Positions 1 to 11,366 are shown, counted from the first letter of the stretch. The stretch is DNA of 64,000 nt from Rana temporaria (GCF_905171775.1 NC_053489.1:593009844-593073843); one strand, 5' to 3'. Notes: generated by a model not told the origin, from the letters alone. Numbers and translations: made by a program.

Positions 1-334
1 CAAAATGTGAAAACTATTGTTTGGTACTTCACAAATTGTTAAGCAAATGAAGCAATAAGTGGACATAAAATGAATTATACACGGTGGGTGGATCTATATG
101 TTTTTTTGTGGTTTTTTTTCCTCCAAGCCGTCCAACTCTGTCTTCTCAATCAATAAAAATTGGTCATATTGTAAAAGCAGCCTGACTGTCTCATTGCTTT
201 GGGCGAGGGATGATTTGATATCAGTTAGTTTGTTCTCCTGTTAAAATCTCTCTTTGGAAGGCATCAAAGATACTACTATGCTTGAGATGCCCATCCACTA
301 ACCTGCAGCAAAAGTATGTAATTGATATGAGGGC
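1..334. other. Unassigned AT-rich sequence
   Basis: I see no coding region, RNA gene or recognisable repeat here. It is the left flank of a MITE that begins at 338. Confidence 0.5.
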
Positions 335-337
335 TAT

Positions 338-855
338 GGGCCAGATTCACAGAAGAGATACGACGGCGTTTCCAGCGTCGGGTATGCAAATTAGCTGTTA
401 CGGCGATCCACGAAGCTACTCGCGTGCGTAACGTCGGTTTTTCCCGTCGCAAAGTTAAGCAATCTTTTTCATTGCTTAACTTTACACAAGCCATGTTAAA
501 GTATGGCCGTCTTTCCCGCGTCGAATTTTAAATGTATTTTTCGCCGTAAGTACAGCGTAAGTACGTTACTCACGTCGCCATTCACAAACACGTCGGGGCG
601 CCGTAATTTCGCGCAAAGCACGTCGGGAAATTTACGAACGGAGCATGCGCATAACTTTTGCCGCGGGAGCGTGCCTAATTTAAATGGTACACGCCCCATT
701 TGAATTAGGCGGGCTTGCGCCGGACGTCTTTACGATACACCGCCGCAAGTTTGCAGGTAAGTGCTTTGTGAATCAGGCACTTACACTGAAAACTTGCGGC
801 GGTGTAACGTAAATGGGATACGTTACGCTGCGGCGCAGGTACCTGAATCTGGCCC
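338..855 (+). mobile_element. Harbinger-like MITE, copy 1 (518 bp)
   Basis: The element starts GGGCCAGATTCACAG and ends CCTGAATCTGGCCC, an inverted terminal repeat, flanked by TAT on both sides (335-337 and 856-858). It has no transposase frame; short frames inside it come from its self-complementary GC-rich interior. It is shorter than the 680-750-bp sister copies, apparently lacking part of the left half. A 3-bp duplication fits PIF/Harbinger-type transposition, but the superfamily is inferred from ends and TSD only. Confidence 0.7.
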
Positions 856-970
856 TATGTTTCTATAAGGGTTTAGTTAGCAGATAAACTGCATTCTGAG
901 GTGTGCAAAGTTTATCTTTTAAATAGTTATTCAGTGAGGTTGAAAATAAACACATATCCATCAAGCTTAA

Positions 971-1434
971 AGGGTCACTAAAGGAATTTTTTTTTAGCTA
1001 AATAGCTTCCTTTACCTTACTGCAATCTGGTTTCATGTCCTCATTGTTCGTTTTTGCTTTGAAGTTGATGTAATCCTTCTCTGATCTCCACACTTCCTGC
1101 TTGTCTGTTTCCTTATGAAAAAACTCATGGGAGCTTCTCTCTGTGGTCCCTGATCAAGGAGGTGTGATTACTGTGTGTCTAAACCCCCTCAGAACCAATC
1201 AGATTAATTAAAAAAAAACACTGCCCTGTGTTTGTTTGTTTTTGTTCTGTGTGTCTCTGTACTTCACAGAAACATGAAACTAGATTAAAAACAAAAGTGA
1301 AACTGTTATATGATTGATTTTTATCTATTTTTAATCATTTTAAAAGGAATCAGTTAACTATTATGTCTCTATACCCTATAAACAGTAATTTCAGCAAAAA
1401 ATAAATAAATCCTTTACAACTCCTTTAACCAAAA
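971..1434 (-). mobile_element. TTAA-flanked MITE (piggyBac-like), family B1
   Basis: It is bounded by TTAA at 967-970 and 1435-1438, with ends AGGGTCACTAAAGGA and TCCTTTACAACTCCT that are inverted relative to each other. It is non-coding. A second copy lies in the opposite orientation at about 23,597-24,710 and carries a different MITE inside it, so this copy acts as the paralogous empty site for that insertion. TTAA duplication is the hallmark of piggyBac transposition; the assignment rests on this. Confidence 0.65.
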
Positions 1435-1438
1435 GACA

Positions 1439-2185
1439 AACATAAATATGTAAAAACCTTGCATTCCCAGAACCATACACCTGCAGCTTAGAGAAAAGAC
1501 CATTGTAAAGTGTAGGCCATGTTGCTCTAACAGGGAAGAAATATATTTTAACTCTATTTTAAAGCAATCTACTGATTTGGCTGGAACCAGCTCCTGAGAA
1601 GGACCTTTTACATTTTCACAGCTTTGACTGTAAAGAACCCTTTAAAATATTATAAAAGTCAGCCACATTTATCTCTCTGCACAGTCCTAGAAAGTGGCAC
1701 TACTGTACAATGTTTAATGATTTTAGAAATACATATTAAAGTGGTCAACTTAGAACGAGCAAGACCACATTTTACCTTTTCAACAACTGTTCATGATATT
1801 TTTTTTGTGTAACATCTCAATTTGAACTTGTGACAACTTTTTTTCAACTCTAAAATTACATATATATACATGTACTGTATATTATATAGTATATATCTGC
1901 TTGCATCTATAGACATACAGTATGTGAAAGTAATCTGTCATGATAAACCGGACTTGTTTAAAATATTTTAATTATCCTTGGCTGGCTACTTTTTCCTTGA
2001 TTGATTACTAGCATGGAACAAAGAATGTCTATATCAAGGGTACTAATAATGTCATACTTCTACCAGATGTATATTTATGTAATATGATATATCTACCATT
2101 GGATACACCTACTGTATCTTGTAACCTTTCTAACCACATGCCAAAAAAAGAGCTAGGTTAACCCAGAAATCAAAGTAGTCCTCCT
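1439..2185. other. Unassigned AT-rich intergenic or intronic sequence
   Basis: Low-complexity AT runs are present around 1,858-1,900. I see no supported gene, RNA or element. Confidence 0.45.
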
Positions 2186-2298
2186 CACTAGGGATGAGCT
2201 TGATGTTCGGGAAAGATGCTCTACTTTACAGGCAGACTAAGGAGACCCCCCATTCACGATATTTTAAGGAATGTTTCATTTTTATTGTTTCACTTTAA

Positions 2299-3363
2299 AG
2301 GGATTGTTTTTTCACCTTAATCCTATGCATTAAGGTGAAAAAACTTCTGACACTGACCGGTCCCCCCAGCCCCTCATTTTACTCACCTGAGCCCATTCGT
2401 TCCCTCAGCAGAGACACACTGTACCTCTTGATTGGATAGATTGATAGCTGCTGTCAATAAAATCCAATGACATGGACGCCGGGGGCGGGGCTGAGTGAGG
2501 CATTCTTAGGTAGATTCAAAGAGATGGGCTTAACTTTGTGGCGGCGTAGCTTAGCCTGTTTAAATTAGCTAGGCTAGTAATGATTCTCAATATACTTGCC
2601 TGCTAATATACGGCGGCATAGCCTAAAGCGGGCGGGCGTAAGGGCGCCAAATTCAAATGTGTTGGAGGGGGGCGTGTTTGATGGTAATGAGGCTTGACCT
2701 CACGTTTTTTACGTTTTTTTTTTTTAACTGCGCATGCGCCGGGCGCCTACATTTCCCAGTGTGCATTACGGCTATGTAAGCCACACGGGCCTATTGATTT
2801 CGACGTGGACGTAAACGACGTAAATCCCAATTCGCAGACGACTTACGCAAACGACGTAAAAAATTAGAATCTCGCGGCGGGAACGGCGGCCATACTTTAA
2901 CATTGTTATTCCACCTAATAGATGGAATAACTTTAGGCCTGTAATGCGCTACAGAAACGGCGTAAAACTACTGCGGTGGCCGGGCGTACGTTTGTGAATC
3001 GGCGTATCTCCTTATTTACATATTCTACGCCGACCGCAATGGAAGCGCCACCTAGCGGCCATCCGAAATATTGCAATCTAAGATAGGACGGCGCAAGCCG
3101 TCGTATCTTAGATATGTTTAAGCGTATCTCTGTTTGAGCATACGCTTAAACATAGGTCGGCGTAGATTCTGAGTTAGGTCGACTTATCTACTGATAAGTC
3201 GTCCTAACTCTTACTGAATCTACCTATCTGTGTCTATGCATGCAAATGCTGGACTCGGGTGCACGCCCGCAAGGTAACCTCCAGGGGGGGTTACTGATGT
3301 GAGGAGGAGCCGCAATCGTATGTATGATATGTTTGTTATTTAAAAAAAAGGTTTACAATCGCT
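2299..3363. mobile_element. TTAA-flanked MITE inserted in family D repeat
   Basis: TTAA lies at 2295-2298 and 3364-3367; ends are AGGGATTG and ACAATCGC. Inside is the block shared with copies at 22.1 and 25.2 kb (a CACCTTAAT/ATTAAGGTG hairpin, GC-rich middle, ATATGTTTGTTATT tail). The family D copy near 18,045 shows the uninterrupted CACTTTAAGC, which supports a simple TTAA insertion. A Harbinger-like MITE is nested inside at 2,509-3,224. Confidence 0.7.
2509..3224 (-). mobile_element. Harbinger-like MITE, copy 2 (716 bp)
   Basis: The ends read GGTAGATTCA and TGAATCTACC, a diverged form of the GGGCCAGATTC terminus. The interior has the family's blocks in reverse orientation (CATGCGCCGGGCG, the GCCACCTAGCGGCC block and paired AGATACG/CGTATCT inverted segments). 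It has no coding capacity. It is nested in the TTAA MITE, making this the innermost layer of a three-level nest. Confidence 0.65.
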
Positions 3364-3600
3364 TTAACCAATCATAAAATCACTGCTCCTGAAAAAAATT
3401 CTGTTTTTAAAACTTTTTTTTGCATTCATACATGTCCCCTGGGACAGGACCCGGGTCCCCAAACACTTTTTATTGCATATAAGCCTTTAAAATTAGCACT
3501 TTTGATTTTTCACATTCGAATCCCATAGACTTTAACGGTGTTTGCGTTTGAACTACATATATTACAACTGTTTACATGCCAGCTTTGTGTCTGTCCTGAG

Positions 3601-4084
3601 ACATAAACAACCTGTATAAAAAGCTCAGCAAGTAATTTCCCTAGAGCTACAGAGTCACTCATCTCCCTCACTGCCTGTGATTGGACAGTGAATGAGCAAC
3701 AAGAGACTGATATGTGTATTTCTCTGCTTGCTTTATCTGTCAGTATGTTTTATGTCAGCATATGCTCATATAGCTTGATTAGTCTTTAGTGAAGTGCCTC
3801 CTCTCCCACTCAGTGCTGCTGTGTGGGAAACCGCAAGAGGCTGAAATTAAGTCCAAATTAGGTGGTTTTACTAGTAATCAAAATTACATTTAATATATTT
3901 TGTAATTATACGCCTCACTTTTTTTTTATTATTTGTCATATCTGCCTAGAGTTTATGCAATGTATGTATATAATCCTACCAGGTAATTTTTTAATTAAAA
4001 CATTTTGCATAAAAGTTTATATGGTGATCATATTATATATGCTCATGGGGAAATTGTCCCCTTTGATATGGCTCTGTTTTATGA
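3601..4084. other. Unassigned sequence
   Basis: I can support no gene or element. A short open frame at 3,862-4,110 is AT-rich, has no recognisable domain and runs into the next repeat. Confidence 0.45.
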
Positions 4085-4289
4085 TTAACCACTTGACCTC
4101 CAGAAGATGAACCCCCCTTCATGGCAATCTGCCTTGTTAACATAGCTGGCGGACATCGGGTCCACCTTACCTGCAAATCAGCTCCCGCTGTGATTATAGT
4201 GGGCCATGCCCGGAAGTGTCAGATCCCATACTAGGTATGGGATCTGGCACAGAGTGGCCACCCTGCCGTAGTATAAGTGCAGTGGTTAA
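4085..4289. mobile_element. Short TTAACCACTT-type element
   Basis: It begins TTAACCACTTGACC and ends AAGTGCAGTGGTTAA, so its termini match the ~1-kb elements at 8.4, 11.4 and 12.3 kb. About 205 bp, it is an internally deleted, non-coding copy. Confidence 0.55.
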
Positions 4290-4392
4290 CTCTTATTGTT
4301 CCATCTACCTCACAGAAGCTTACTCAGTGAAAATAGTCACTCTGTAGTGTCTTATGACATCAATCACAAGTTATTACTTTGTCTAGGCTTAA

Positions 4393-4783
4393 AGAGGGGG
4401 TTCACCCTATAAAAAAAATTTTCTAACATTAAATTAAGCATAGTAGTGCGAACTACAGTATGCCTGTATTTATTTTTTTTGCCCCGTACTCACTGTGCAA
4501 TCCTATAGTGAAGATTCCGACTCCCCGCGGGGAATGGGCGTTCCTATCCAGAGGGAAGATGATTGACGGCCGGCTCTGGCGCGTCACGCTTCTCCGGAAA
4601 TAGCCGAAATAGGACTTGGCTCTTCATGCCGTATAGCGTCGTGAAGAGCCGAGACCTACTCCGGCTATCTTCGGGGAGCGTGACGTGCCATAGCCGGCCG
4701 CCAATCATCTTCCCTCTGGATAGGCTCGCGCTACTATGCTTAATTTAATGCTAAAATGTTGTTATTGTGGGTGAACCACCGCT
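4393..4783. mobile_element. TTAA-flanked foldback MITE with large palindrome
   Basis: TTAA lies at 4389-4392 and 4784-4787. Ends are AGAGGGGGTTCACCC and GGGTGAACCACCGC. Further in, TAAATTAAGCATAGTAG and CTACTATGCTTAATTTA are exact inverted copies. The centre is a 192-bp imperfect palindrome (see separate entry), so nearly the whole element can fold on itself. No coding capacity. Confidence 0.7.
4543..4734. repeat. 192-bp imperfect palindrome
   Basis: The left arm from CCTATCCAGAGGGAAGATGA is mirrored by the right arm ending TCATCTTCCCTCTGGATAGG. Arms of roughly 88 bp flank a short spacer near 4,630-4,640, with scattered mismatches. It sits inside the TTAA element at 4.4-4.8 kb. Confidence 0.8.
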
Positions 4784-4787
4784 TTAA

Positions 4788-5518
4788 GGTCACATGATGG
4801 AGCTCAAAACAGTATTGTTAAATTCATTGAAAGAAAAAAACTTAAATACACTAACAAACTGAAGCCAAACAACAGCTCAAATAATCAGTTACAGCAACAG
4901 TTTTTTTTTACTTGAAAAAAAAATGATGTTGTAAGCACTTGCCAGTGTTAAATGGTTGGTCTCGTTCCTGTAAACTGATACATCTGAAAGAGAGCTTGTT
5001 CTTTTGAAAAAACACAGATTTACTAATGCAGACATGACATCTAATGCCCTGTACACATGATCGCTTCGACTGATGAAAACAAACTGATGGATTTTTTCAT
5101 CAGATATCCGATGAACCTGACTTTCATCAGTCTTGCCTACACACCATCGGTTAAAAATCGGATCGTGTCCAACGCGGTGACGTAAAACACAACGACGTGC
5201 TGAGAAAAATGAAGTTCAATGCTTCCGAGCATGCGCTGACTTGATTCTGAGCATGTGTGGATTTTTGACCGATGGATTTCCCCACAGACGATAGTTTTTT
5301 TCTATTGTTTTTTTTAACCATAAGAAAAATTTAAAACAGGTTCTATTTTTTTTCACCGATGGGAAAAAACTGATGGGGCCCACACACGATCGGTTTGTCC
5401 GATGAAAACGGTCCATCGGTCCGTTTTCATCAGATGAACCAATTGTGTGTACAGGGCATTAGAAATAATAAGCTGCAATATACTGTAATAAATGTTTGAT
5501 TTTGGGTTTAATACTGCT
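4788..5518. mobile_element. TTAA-type repeat, interrupted by a foldback element
   Basis: The right end reads TTTAATACTGCT followed by TTAA (5519-5522). The body shares several blocks with 29,860-30,160 (TCAGTTACAGCAA, GATACATCTG, AGAGCTTGTTCTTTTGAAA). A GTACACA-type foldback element at 5,042-5,461 splits it. The left boundary is uncertain because it abuts the preceding element. Confidence 0.5.
5042..5461. mobile_element. GTACACA-ended foldback element, GATGAAAAC word
   Basis: The termini TAATGCCCTGTACACA and TGTGTACAGGGCATTA are inverted repeats. The interior repeats the word GATGAAAAC / GTTTTCATC and CGATCGG in both orientations. Non-coding; it inserted in the TTAA-type repeat around it. 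Confidence 0.7.
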
Positions 5519-5771
5519 TTAAATTGTTGATCAAGAGGTAATGCTGTGGGGTAGTTGAAGGTCACTCAGGGGATGTGTGTAATGTGGGTCTCAGATCAGG
5601 GGAGGCTGGCAAGTGTTGTCACCCAAAAGCAGAAGGTGGACAGCTGTTATGTTTTACATGAAAATGAGATTAGGTGGATGCCAGTTGGAGTGCAAGTGAG
5701 TGGCTGTTTTTTTTTTTAATGGGGTTAGGTGGATGCAAGGTTGCAAGTAAATGGCTTGCAACAATGCATGA

Positions 5772-6650
5772 TTAGGGATGAGCCGAACACCCCCCCCCGT
5801 TCGGTTAGCACCAGAACCTTCGAACGGACCGACCATTCGCGCGAACATTTAGAACCCCATTGACGTCTATGGGACTCGAACGGTCGAATTCAAAAGTGCT
5901 AATTTTAAAGCCTAATATGCTAGTTATTGTCGTAAAACATGTTTGAGAACCCGGGTCTTGCCTCAGGGAACATGTACTGTAGGTGACCGCGATATTGTTT
6001 CAATCTCACTCCCTTTCTCGGCGAGATTGACCACCTATGAGCCCTGTCGCCGGAGCCAGCGCCGTGCCATCATAGAAGATCCGACTTGGATTCCCGCCAA
6101 TTATAGCTGCAGCGTTTGGTATGAATCATGTGGGGGAACTCCACGCCAAATTTTAAATAGAAAAACGTCGTGGGTTCCCCCCCAGGGGCATACCAGGCCC
6201 TTAGGTCTGGTATGGGTTGTAAGGAGAACCCCCTACGCTGAAAAAATAGCGTGGGGGTCCCCCCACAATCCATACTAGACCTGTATCCAAGCACGCCACC
6301 CAGCCGGTCAGGAAAAGAGTGGGGACGAGCGAGCGCTCCCCCTTCCTGAGCCGTACCAGGCTGCATGCCCTCATCATGGGGGGTTGGGTGCTCTGCGCCC
6401 CCCCAAGTACCCTGTCCCCATGTTGATAAGGACAGGGCCTCTTCCCGACAACCCTGGACATTGGTTGTCGGGGCTGCAGGCGGGGTGCTTATCGGAATCT
6501 GGGAGCCCCCTTTAATAAGGGGGCCCCAAGATACCGGCCCCCCACCCTAGGTGAATGAATATGGGGTACATCGTACCCCTACCCATTCACCTGGAGGCAA
6601 GGTGTCAATAAAATTAACACACAACACAGGGTTTTAAAATCATTTATTAG
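5772..6650 (+). repeat. Family D repeat, GC-rich long copy
   Basis: It starts AGGGATGAGCCGAACACCC and contains CCATTGACGTCTATGGGAC, AACCCGGGTCTTGCC and several short hairpins (for example GCGTGGGGGTCCCCCCAC). Related blocks are present at 17.6-18.3 kb in reverse. Overlapping frames of 86-111 residues on both strands at 5.9-6.55 kb follow from the hairpins and GC content and have no recognisable domain. Part of it resembles 37,840-37,960. Confidence 0.5.
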
Positions 6651-6656
6651 TCAGCT

Positions 6657-6720
6657 CCGGGGGGTCTTCTCCACTCTCCGGGGGGTCTTCTCCACTCTCC
6701 GGGGGTCTTCTTCCATCTTC
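6657..6720. repeat. Short tandem repeat, ~21-bp unit
   Basis: About three tandem units of a GGGGGGTCTTCTCCACTCTCC-like sequence. Confidence 0.7.
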
Positions 6721-6917
6721 TCCGCTCTCCGCTGTCGTCTCGGTGCTCCCCGGTTCTTCTCCCGCTCGCTCTTCGGTGCCTTCTTCGGGGCTGGCCACCG
6801 CTATCTTCTTTTTAGCTCTCTTACTAGTGGCAGAGCAGCCCGCTCTTTTGCCGTCTTTTGCCTTCTTCTTTTCTTCTTATGTTGACGCGTTGCTTCCTCC
6901 CGCTGTAATGCCGGGTG

Positions 6918-7228
6918 CGTCTGGTGTTATCTAGGAGTATAGGGCGTATTGGGGTGGTCTGGTGTTATCTAGGAGTATAAGGGATATAGGGGGGTCTGGT
7001 GTTATCTAGGAGTATAGAGGTATAAGGGGGTCTGGTGTTATCTAGGAGTATAGGGGGTATAGGGAGGTCTGGTGTTATCTAGGAATATAGGGGGTAATGG
7101 GGGGTGGGTCTGGTGTTATCAAGGAGTATAGGGGGTATAGGGGGTCTGGTGTTATCTAGGAGTATATGGGGTATAGTGGGGGTCTGGTGTTATCTAGGAG
7201 TATAGGGGGTCTGGTGTTATCTAGGAGT
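6918..7228. repeat. Minisatellite, ~30-37-bp unit
   Basis: About nine imperfect repeats of a unit built on GGTCTGGTGTTATCTAGGAG followed by TATAGGGGGTATAGG, with variable G-run lengths. No coding frame. Confidence 0.85.
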
Positions 7229-7526
7229 GGTGCAGCAATCAAAGCATGTTTGATAGGTACAAGGAAGCCCAGGTTTTGTTTAACCATGCCTCTTTAGCCC
7301 CTACCACTGTTAACAGTCTGGTCGCACCCACTTTTTGCCACGGCACGCATAGTGCATTACAGGTCACTATCTCCCTAAAATGTCCCTCGTTCTCAAGTTC
7401 TAAAGTTGGGAGGTATGTTTTTACAACAGGAGGAAAGAAGAAAATGGTAAACATGTTAAAGAGAAATAAAAAAAAATGAATCTCTGTGCTGTGGTGGGGC
7501 GGCAGCTGACACAGATAAGTAAATAC
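7229..7526. other. Unassigned sequence
   Basis: Open frames of 71 and 77 residues overlap here on opposite strands with no known domain. Nothing else is supported. Confidence 0.4.
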
Positions 7527-7529
7527 TAA

Positions 7530-8280
7530 GGCCCAGATTCACGTCCAGTGGCGTAATTTTGTGCGGGTGTAACGTATCCGCTTTACGTTACGCCTCAGCA
7601 ACTTAGACGGGCAAGTGCTGTATTCTCAAAGCACTTGCTCCGTAAGTTGCGGAGGCGCAGCGTAAATCGGCCAGGGTAAGCCTGCCTAATTTAAATTTGG
7701 ATCAGGGGGGTGTGTTTTATGTAAAACTACTGTCACCCGACGTGATTGACATTTTTGCGGAACGGCGCATGCGCCGTCCATGGAATTTCCCAGTGTGCAC
7801 TGCTCCAAAGTACGCCGCAAGGACGTCATTGGTTTCAACGTGAACGTAAATGACGTCCAGCGCCATTCACGGACTACTTACGCAAACAACGTAACTTTTT
7901 CAAATTTCGAGGTGGGAACGACGCCCATACTTAACATTGTTACGCCGCACTTATGCCTCATATAGCAGGGGCAACTATACGCCAGGAAAAGCCTAACGTA
8001 AACGTCGTAACTTTACTGCGTCGGCCGCGCGTACGTTCGGGAATTCGCGTACCTAGCTAATTTGCATACTCAACGCGGAATTCGACGGAAGTGCCACCTA
8101 GCGGTAAAAAAAAATGCAGTTAAGATCCGACGGCGTAAGAGACTTACGCCTGTCGGATCTAATGGATATCTATGCGTAACTGATTCTAAGAATCAAGCGC
8201 ATAGATACGACGGCTCGGATTAGGACTTACGACGGCGTACATTGCGCTGCGCCGTCGTAAGTCCTTTCAGAATCTGGGCC
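7530..8280 (-). mobile_element. Harbinger-like MITE, copy 3 (751 bp)
   Basis: The ends GGCCCAGATTCACG and TCAGAATCTGGGCC are inverted and flanked by TAA (7527-7529 and 8281-8283). Family blocks are in reverse orientation. Two internal hairpin segments (GATCCGACGGCG and its complement, TATGCG and CGCATA) are visible near the right end. Non-coding. Confidence 0.8.
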
Positions 8281-8390
8281 TAAACGTATAAATATTCTTA
8301 AGAAAAAGTGTGTAGAGCCAAAAGTAAATGAACAGCGATGAGATAAGAATCTGTGTTATAAATGGACAGCACATTGTGTCCAAAAACAAG

Positions 8391-9427
8391 TTAACCACTT
8401 CCCTACGGCCGTACGACTATTGACGGCCGCAGGGTGGTTCTAAATCTCTGAGCCGCCGTCAATTGATGGCAGCTCATTTCCGCGTTCCCCGCGCGCGCTC
8501 CCGAGCGCGCAGCGGGGAACTTCTGTGCTGGCCGTGTCCCTTGGACACAGCCAGTCACAGATCGCCGTGAACGGCCAATCGGAGCGGCCGTTTCCTAGGC
8601 AATCTGTGCGGCCAATGAGAGATGATCTCATATGTTTACATATGAGATCATCTCTCATTCCCGGCTCTCACAGACAGCGGTGCTGTCAGGGGAGAGAGGA
8701 GACGGATCTGTGTCTCTTGTACATAGAGACACAGATCGGTCACCCCCCCAGTCACCCCCCTTCCCCCACAGTTAGAACACTAATTAGGGAACACACATTT
8801 AACCCCTTCCTCACCCCCTAGTGTTAACCCCTTCCCTGTCAGTCACATTTATACAGTAATTAGTGCATATTTATAGCACTGATTGCAGTATAAATGTGAA
8901 TGGCGCCAAAAATGTGTCAAAGTGTCCGATGTGTCCGCCATAATGTCGCAGTCGCAATAAAAATCGCAGATCACCGCCATTACTAGTAAAAAAAAAATAA
9001 TAAAAAAATAATAATTCTGTCCCTTATTTTGTAGGCGCTATAACTTTTGCGCAAACCAGTGGCTTATTGCGATTTTTTTTTTTTTTTTTTTACTAAAAAT
9101 ATGTAGAATATGTATCGGCCTAGACTGAGGATAAAACATGTTTTTTTTTTTTTTAAATGAGCTATTTATTACAGCAACAATTAAAAAAAAAAATTTTTTT
9201 TCAAAATTGTTGCTCTATTTTTGTTTATAGCGCAAAAAATAAAAACCGCAGAGGTGATCAAATACCACCAAAAGAAAGCTCTATTTGTGGGAAAAAAAGG
9301 ACGTCAATTTTGTTTGGGAGCCACGTCGCACGACCGCGCAATTGTCAGTTAAAGCGACGCAGTGCCGAATCGCAAAAAGTCCTCTGGACAGGAAGGGGGT
9401 TTAAGTGCCCAGTAAGGAAGTGGTTAA
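8391..9427 (+). mobile_element. TTAACCACTT-type element (~1.04 kb)
   Basis: The termini TTAACCACTTCC and GGAAGTGGTTAA are inverted, and TTAA sits at each edge. The interior contains a perfect-looking hairpin near 8,622-8,660 (ATGAGATGATCTC pairs), the ACAGATCGGTCACC block, the CTAGTAAAAAAAA block and a TTTATAGCGCAAAAAAT block. All recur at 11.4-12.3, 12.3-13.8 and 48.25-48.8 kb. A 125-residue frame at 9,157-9,534 starts in this low-complexity part and has no known domain. The transposase family is not known to me; TTAA edges would suit piggyBac. Confidence 0.65.
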
Positions 9428-9543
9428 AATATATATATAAAAGTCCAATTATGTGGATGGAAATCAACAATAAAAAAAACAATGTAGTGAAAAATATAGA
9501 TTTATACAGTCCCATGATAGGATTAGCAATATAAACGTATAGG

Positions 9544-9825
9544 CAGGGCTTTTTTTCAGGGGGAACTTGGGGGAACTCAGTTCCACCACCTTTGGCTCAG
9601 ACCCTTTGGTGCCTGCTCACCACAATCACTTGTAAACACAGAAGTCTGGTTTCTGTGTTTACAAGTGACAGCTCTGCACTCTGTGTGTAACCCCCTGAAC
9701 TCTGCACTCTGTATGTAATGCAATCCTGGTATTTAATTCCCCTTTAAGACCCTTCTACTGTTTGTGAAATCTGAACGAGGTCGTGGTTGAGTTCCTGCAC
9801 CTATTTTCTGAGAAAAAAACCTCTG
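9544..9825. mobile_element. hAT-type MITE with perfect 8-bp TSD
   Basis: The element starts CAGGGCTTTTTTTCAG and ends CTGAGAAAAAAACCTCTG. It is flanked by the exact 8-bp duplication CGTATAGG (9536-9543 and 9826-9833). Ends of the CAG...CTG type and an 8-bp TSD define hAT transposition. 282 bp, non-coding. Confidence 0.85.
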
Positions 9826-9833
9826 CGTATAGG

Positions 9834-11001
9834 TGAAAACACAATAGTTCAGTGCAAAGATGTGCACAAAAATGTGGTGGTGACTTGAAAAATAAAGAGG
9901 TGATCCAGTACTGTGCTCCAGAATCATCCATTGCATCCCTGTGAAATGGACACTCACCAGAAAAGCTGGCTGCCATTACAGCAGCAAACACGCCCTCAGT
10001 GTAGATCTGCCATCTGTTGTGGGGAAGGCTGTTTAGCAACCCACACCATGCAGATGTAGCTGTAGTAAATAAAGCACACTGGGAGCCAGATGAAGTGTAG
10101 TATTTATTGGAATTGTAAGCTAAAAGCAAAAATAAAATGAATCATAAAAACATATGACACTGGGTGCCACTGCCGACCCGGTATCGGACAATTGCCTGAC
10201 GTCAGCAATAATGTCTGCTCCCCAAAGCTTTTCATCCAATAGGACAGTATCAAGAGGTCAAAGAGAGCATAAACTTCAACCTTCTAGCTGCAAATAGGAT
10301 TATAACATATTTATATGCACAGCTGCATATATCTAACTAATACAAAATGTATTTTTTATTTTTGTAGTCTTGACCATGATAAATATATATCTACAAAAGC
10401 ACTCTGCATTCCCTTTAGGACAGTGCTGATACAGATATGGTTTTCAGGCTCCCTATAGGTTGAACGGCTGCGTTTTGCTAGTTATTCTGTGCTGGGAATC
10501 TTTTCTCAGTAAAATTACTGCAAACAGTGGTTCTATGAAACTTCAATGCAGGCAAATGGAGGATGTGAATAATTTATTTATAAATGGCCAGGGGTGTGCA
10601 TAATAAGAAAGTGGGTTACAAGGATTTGCTGAGCGATATACAAAACCAATGCCAGGATGAATTTAGAACTGTTAAAAAGGAAGACAATGTTATTGTATTA
10701 AATCATTTTCTGAACTTCATATTTGATCAATAAAGACATTATTTATTGTACCCCTTTAAAAGTAGATGTAAGCTCAATACTGTAAGCTTTAAAATTTAAA
10801 TTTCAAAAGTAATTTTCATTCCTTTTTTTTTATCTGCATATCCCATTAAAATAATACCTGGAGATCGTTAAATTTCCTGCAGGTGCTATTCATCCTCCTC
10901 CTTCCCCTTTTCAGGAGCACATAGAGCAAAGGTGGCTGGCCCTCCATTCTCCCCCTCCACGTTTACTCGATCACCCCATCCCTCGCCCATCGCCTGCCAG
11001 T
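9834..11001. other. Unassigned sequence
   Basis: I see no supported gene or element. The antisense frame at 9,755-10,129 (124 residues) overlaps the hAT MITE edge and has no recognisable domain or codon signal. Confidence 0.4.
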
Positions 11002-11167
11002 AGGGTTGCCACCTCATCCCTTTAAAACAGAACACATATTAATTACACAGGTTCTGTGGCTAATTAAGGTGGTAATTAGACTCATTTGGTGCCTTATCTG
11101 CATTAAATTAGCCTCAGAACCTGTGTAATTTATGTGTTCTGTTTTAAAGGGATGAGGTGGCAACCCT
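11002..11167. mobile_element. 166-bp palindromic MITE (AGGGTTGCC ends)
   Basis: AGGGTTGCCACCTCATCCC at the left is mirrored by GGGATGAGGTGGCAACCCT at the right, and the complementarity continues inwards through GAACACA, ACACAGGTTCTG and GGCTAATT. The element is flanked by TA. A second copy lies at 60,490-60,657. Confidence 0.8.
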
Positions 11168-11366
11168 ACCTGCCAGGCCCCCCACCAGCCCCACACTTGC
11201 CCCATCCAGGTCACGGCTTTGGTGGTTTCCCCCCCTGCGTCTCCTCCCGAGTCCTGGCGGTCACTTCTCCTCCCAGCCAATTAGGACTTAGGACTTATGG
11301 TCAATTAGGTTTGCTTCCTGATTGGCCAGGAGGAGAAACAGGAAGACATTGGCAAATATTAACCTC

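Larger units (their letters stand above)
2186..3600 (-). repeat. GATGAGC / TTCGAA-type interspersed repeat (family D), interrupted
   Basis: The left part (2,186-2,294) begins AGGGATGAGC. The right part (3,368-about 3,600) contains ATCACTGCT, the GGACCCGGGT block and the CCCATAGACTTTAACGG block. All of these recur at 17,630-18,305, and related blocks occur at 5,772-6,650 and 48,990-49,310. The two parts are separated by a TTAA MITE. It is non-coding. It may be a non-autonomous hAT relative, because the ends of the large hAT-like element at 54.5-62.0 kb carry similar GTTGAGC and TTCGGG blocks; that link is inference. Confidence 0.5.

Noticed and set aside
5943..6550. Open frames of 86-111 residues on both strands
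   Set aside because: They come from a GC-rich interspersed repeat with hairpins, have no domain, and mirror each other across strands.
9157..9534. 125-residue frame
   Set aside because: It lies in the A/T-rich tail of a TTAACCACTT element that recurs without an open frame in the other copies.
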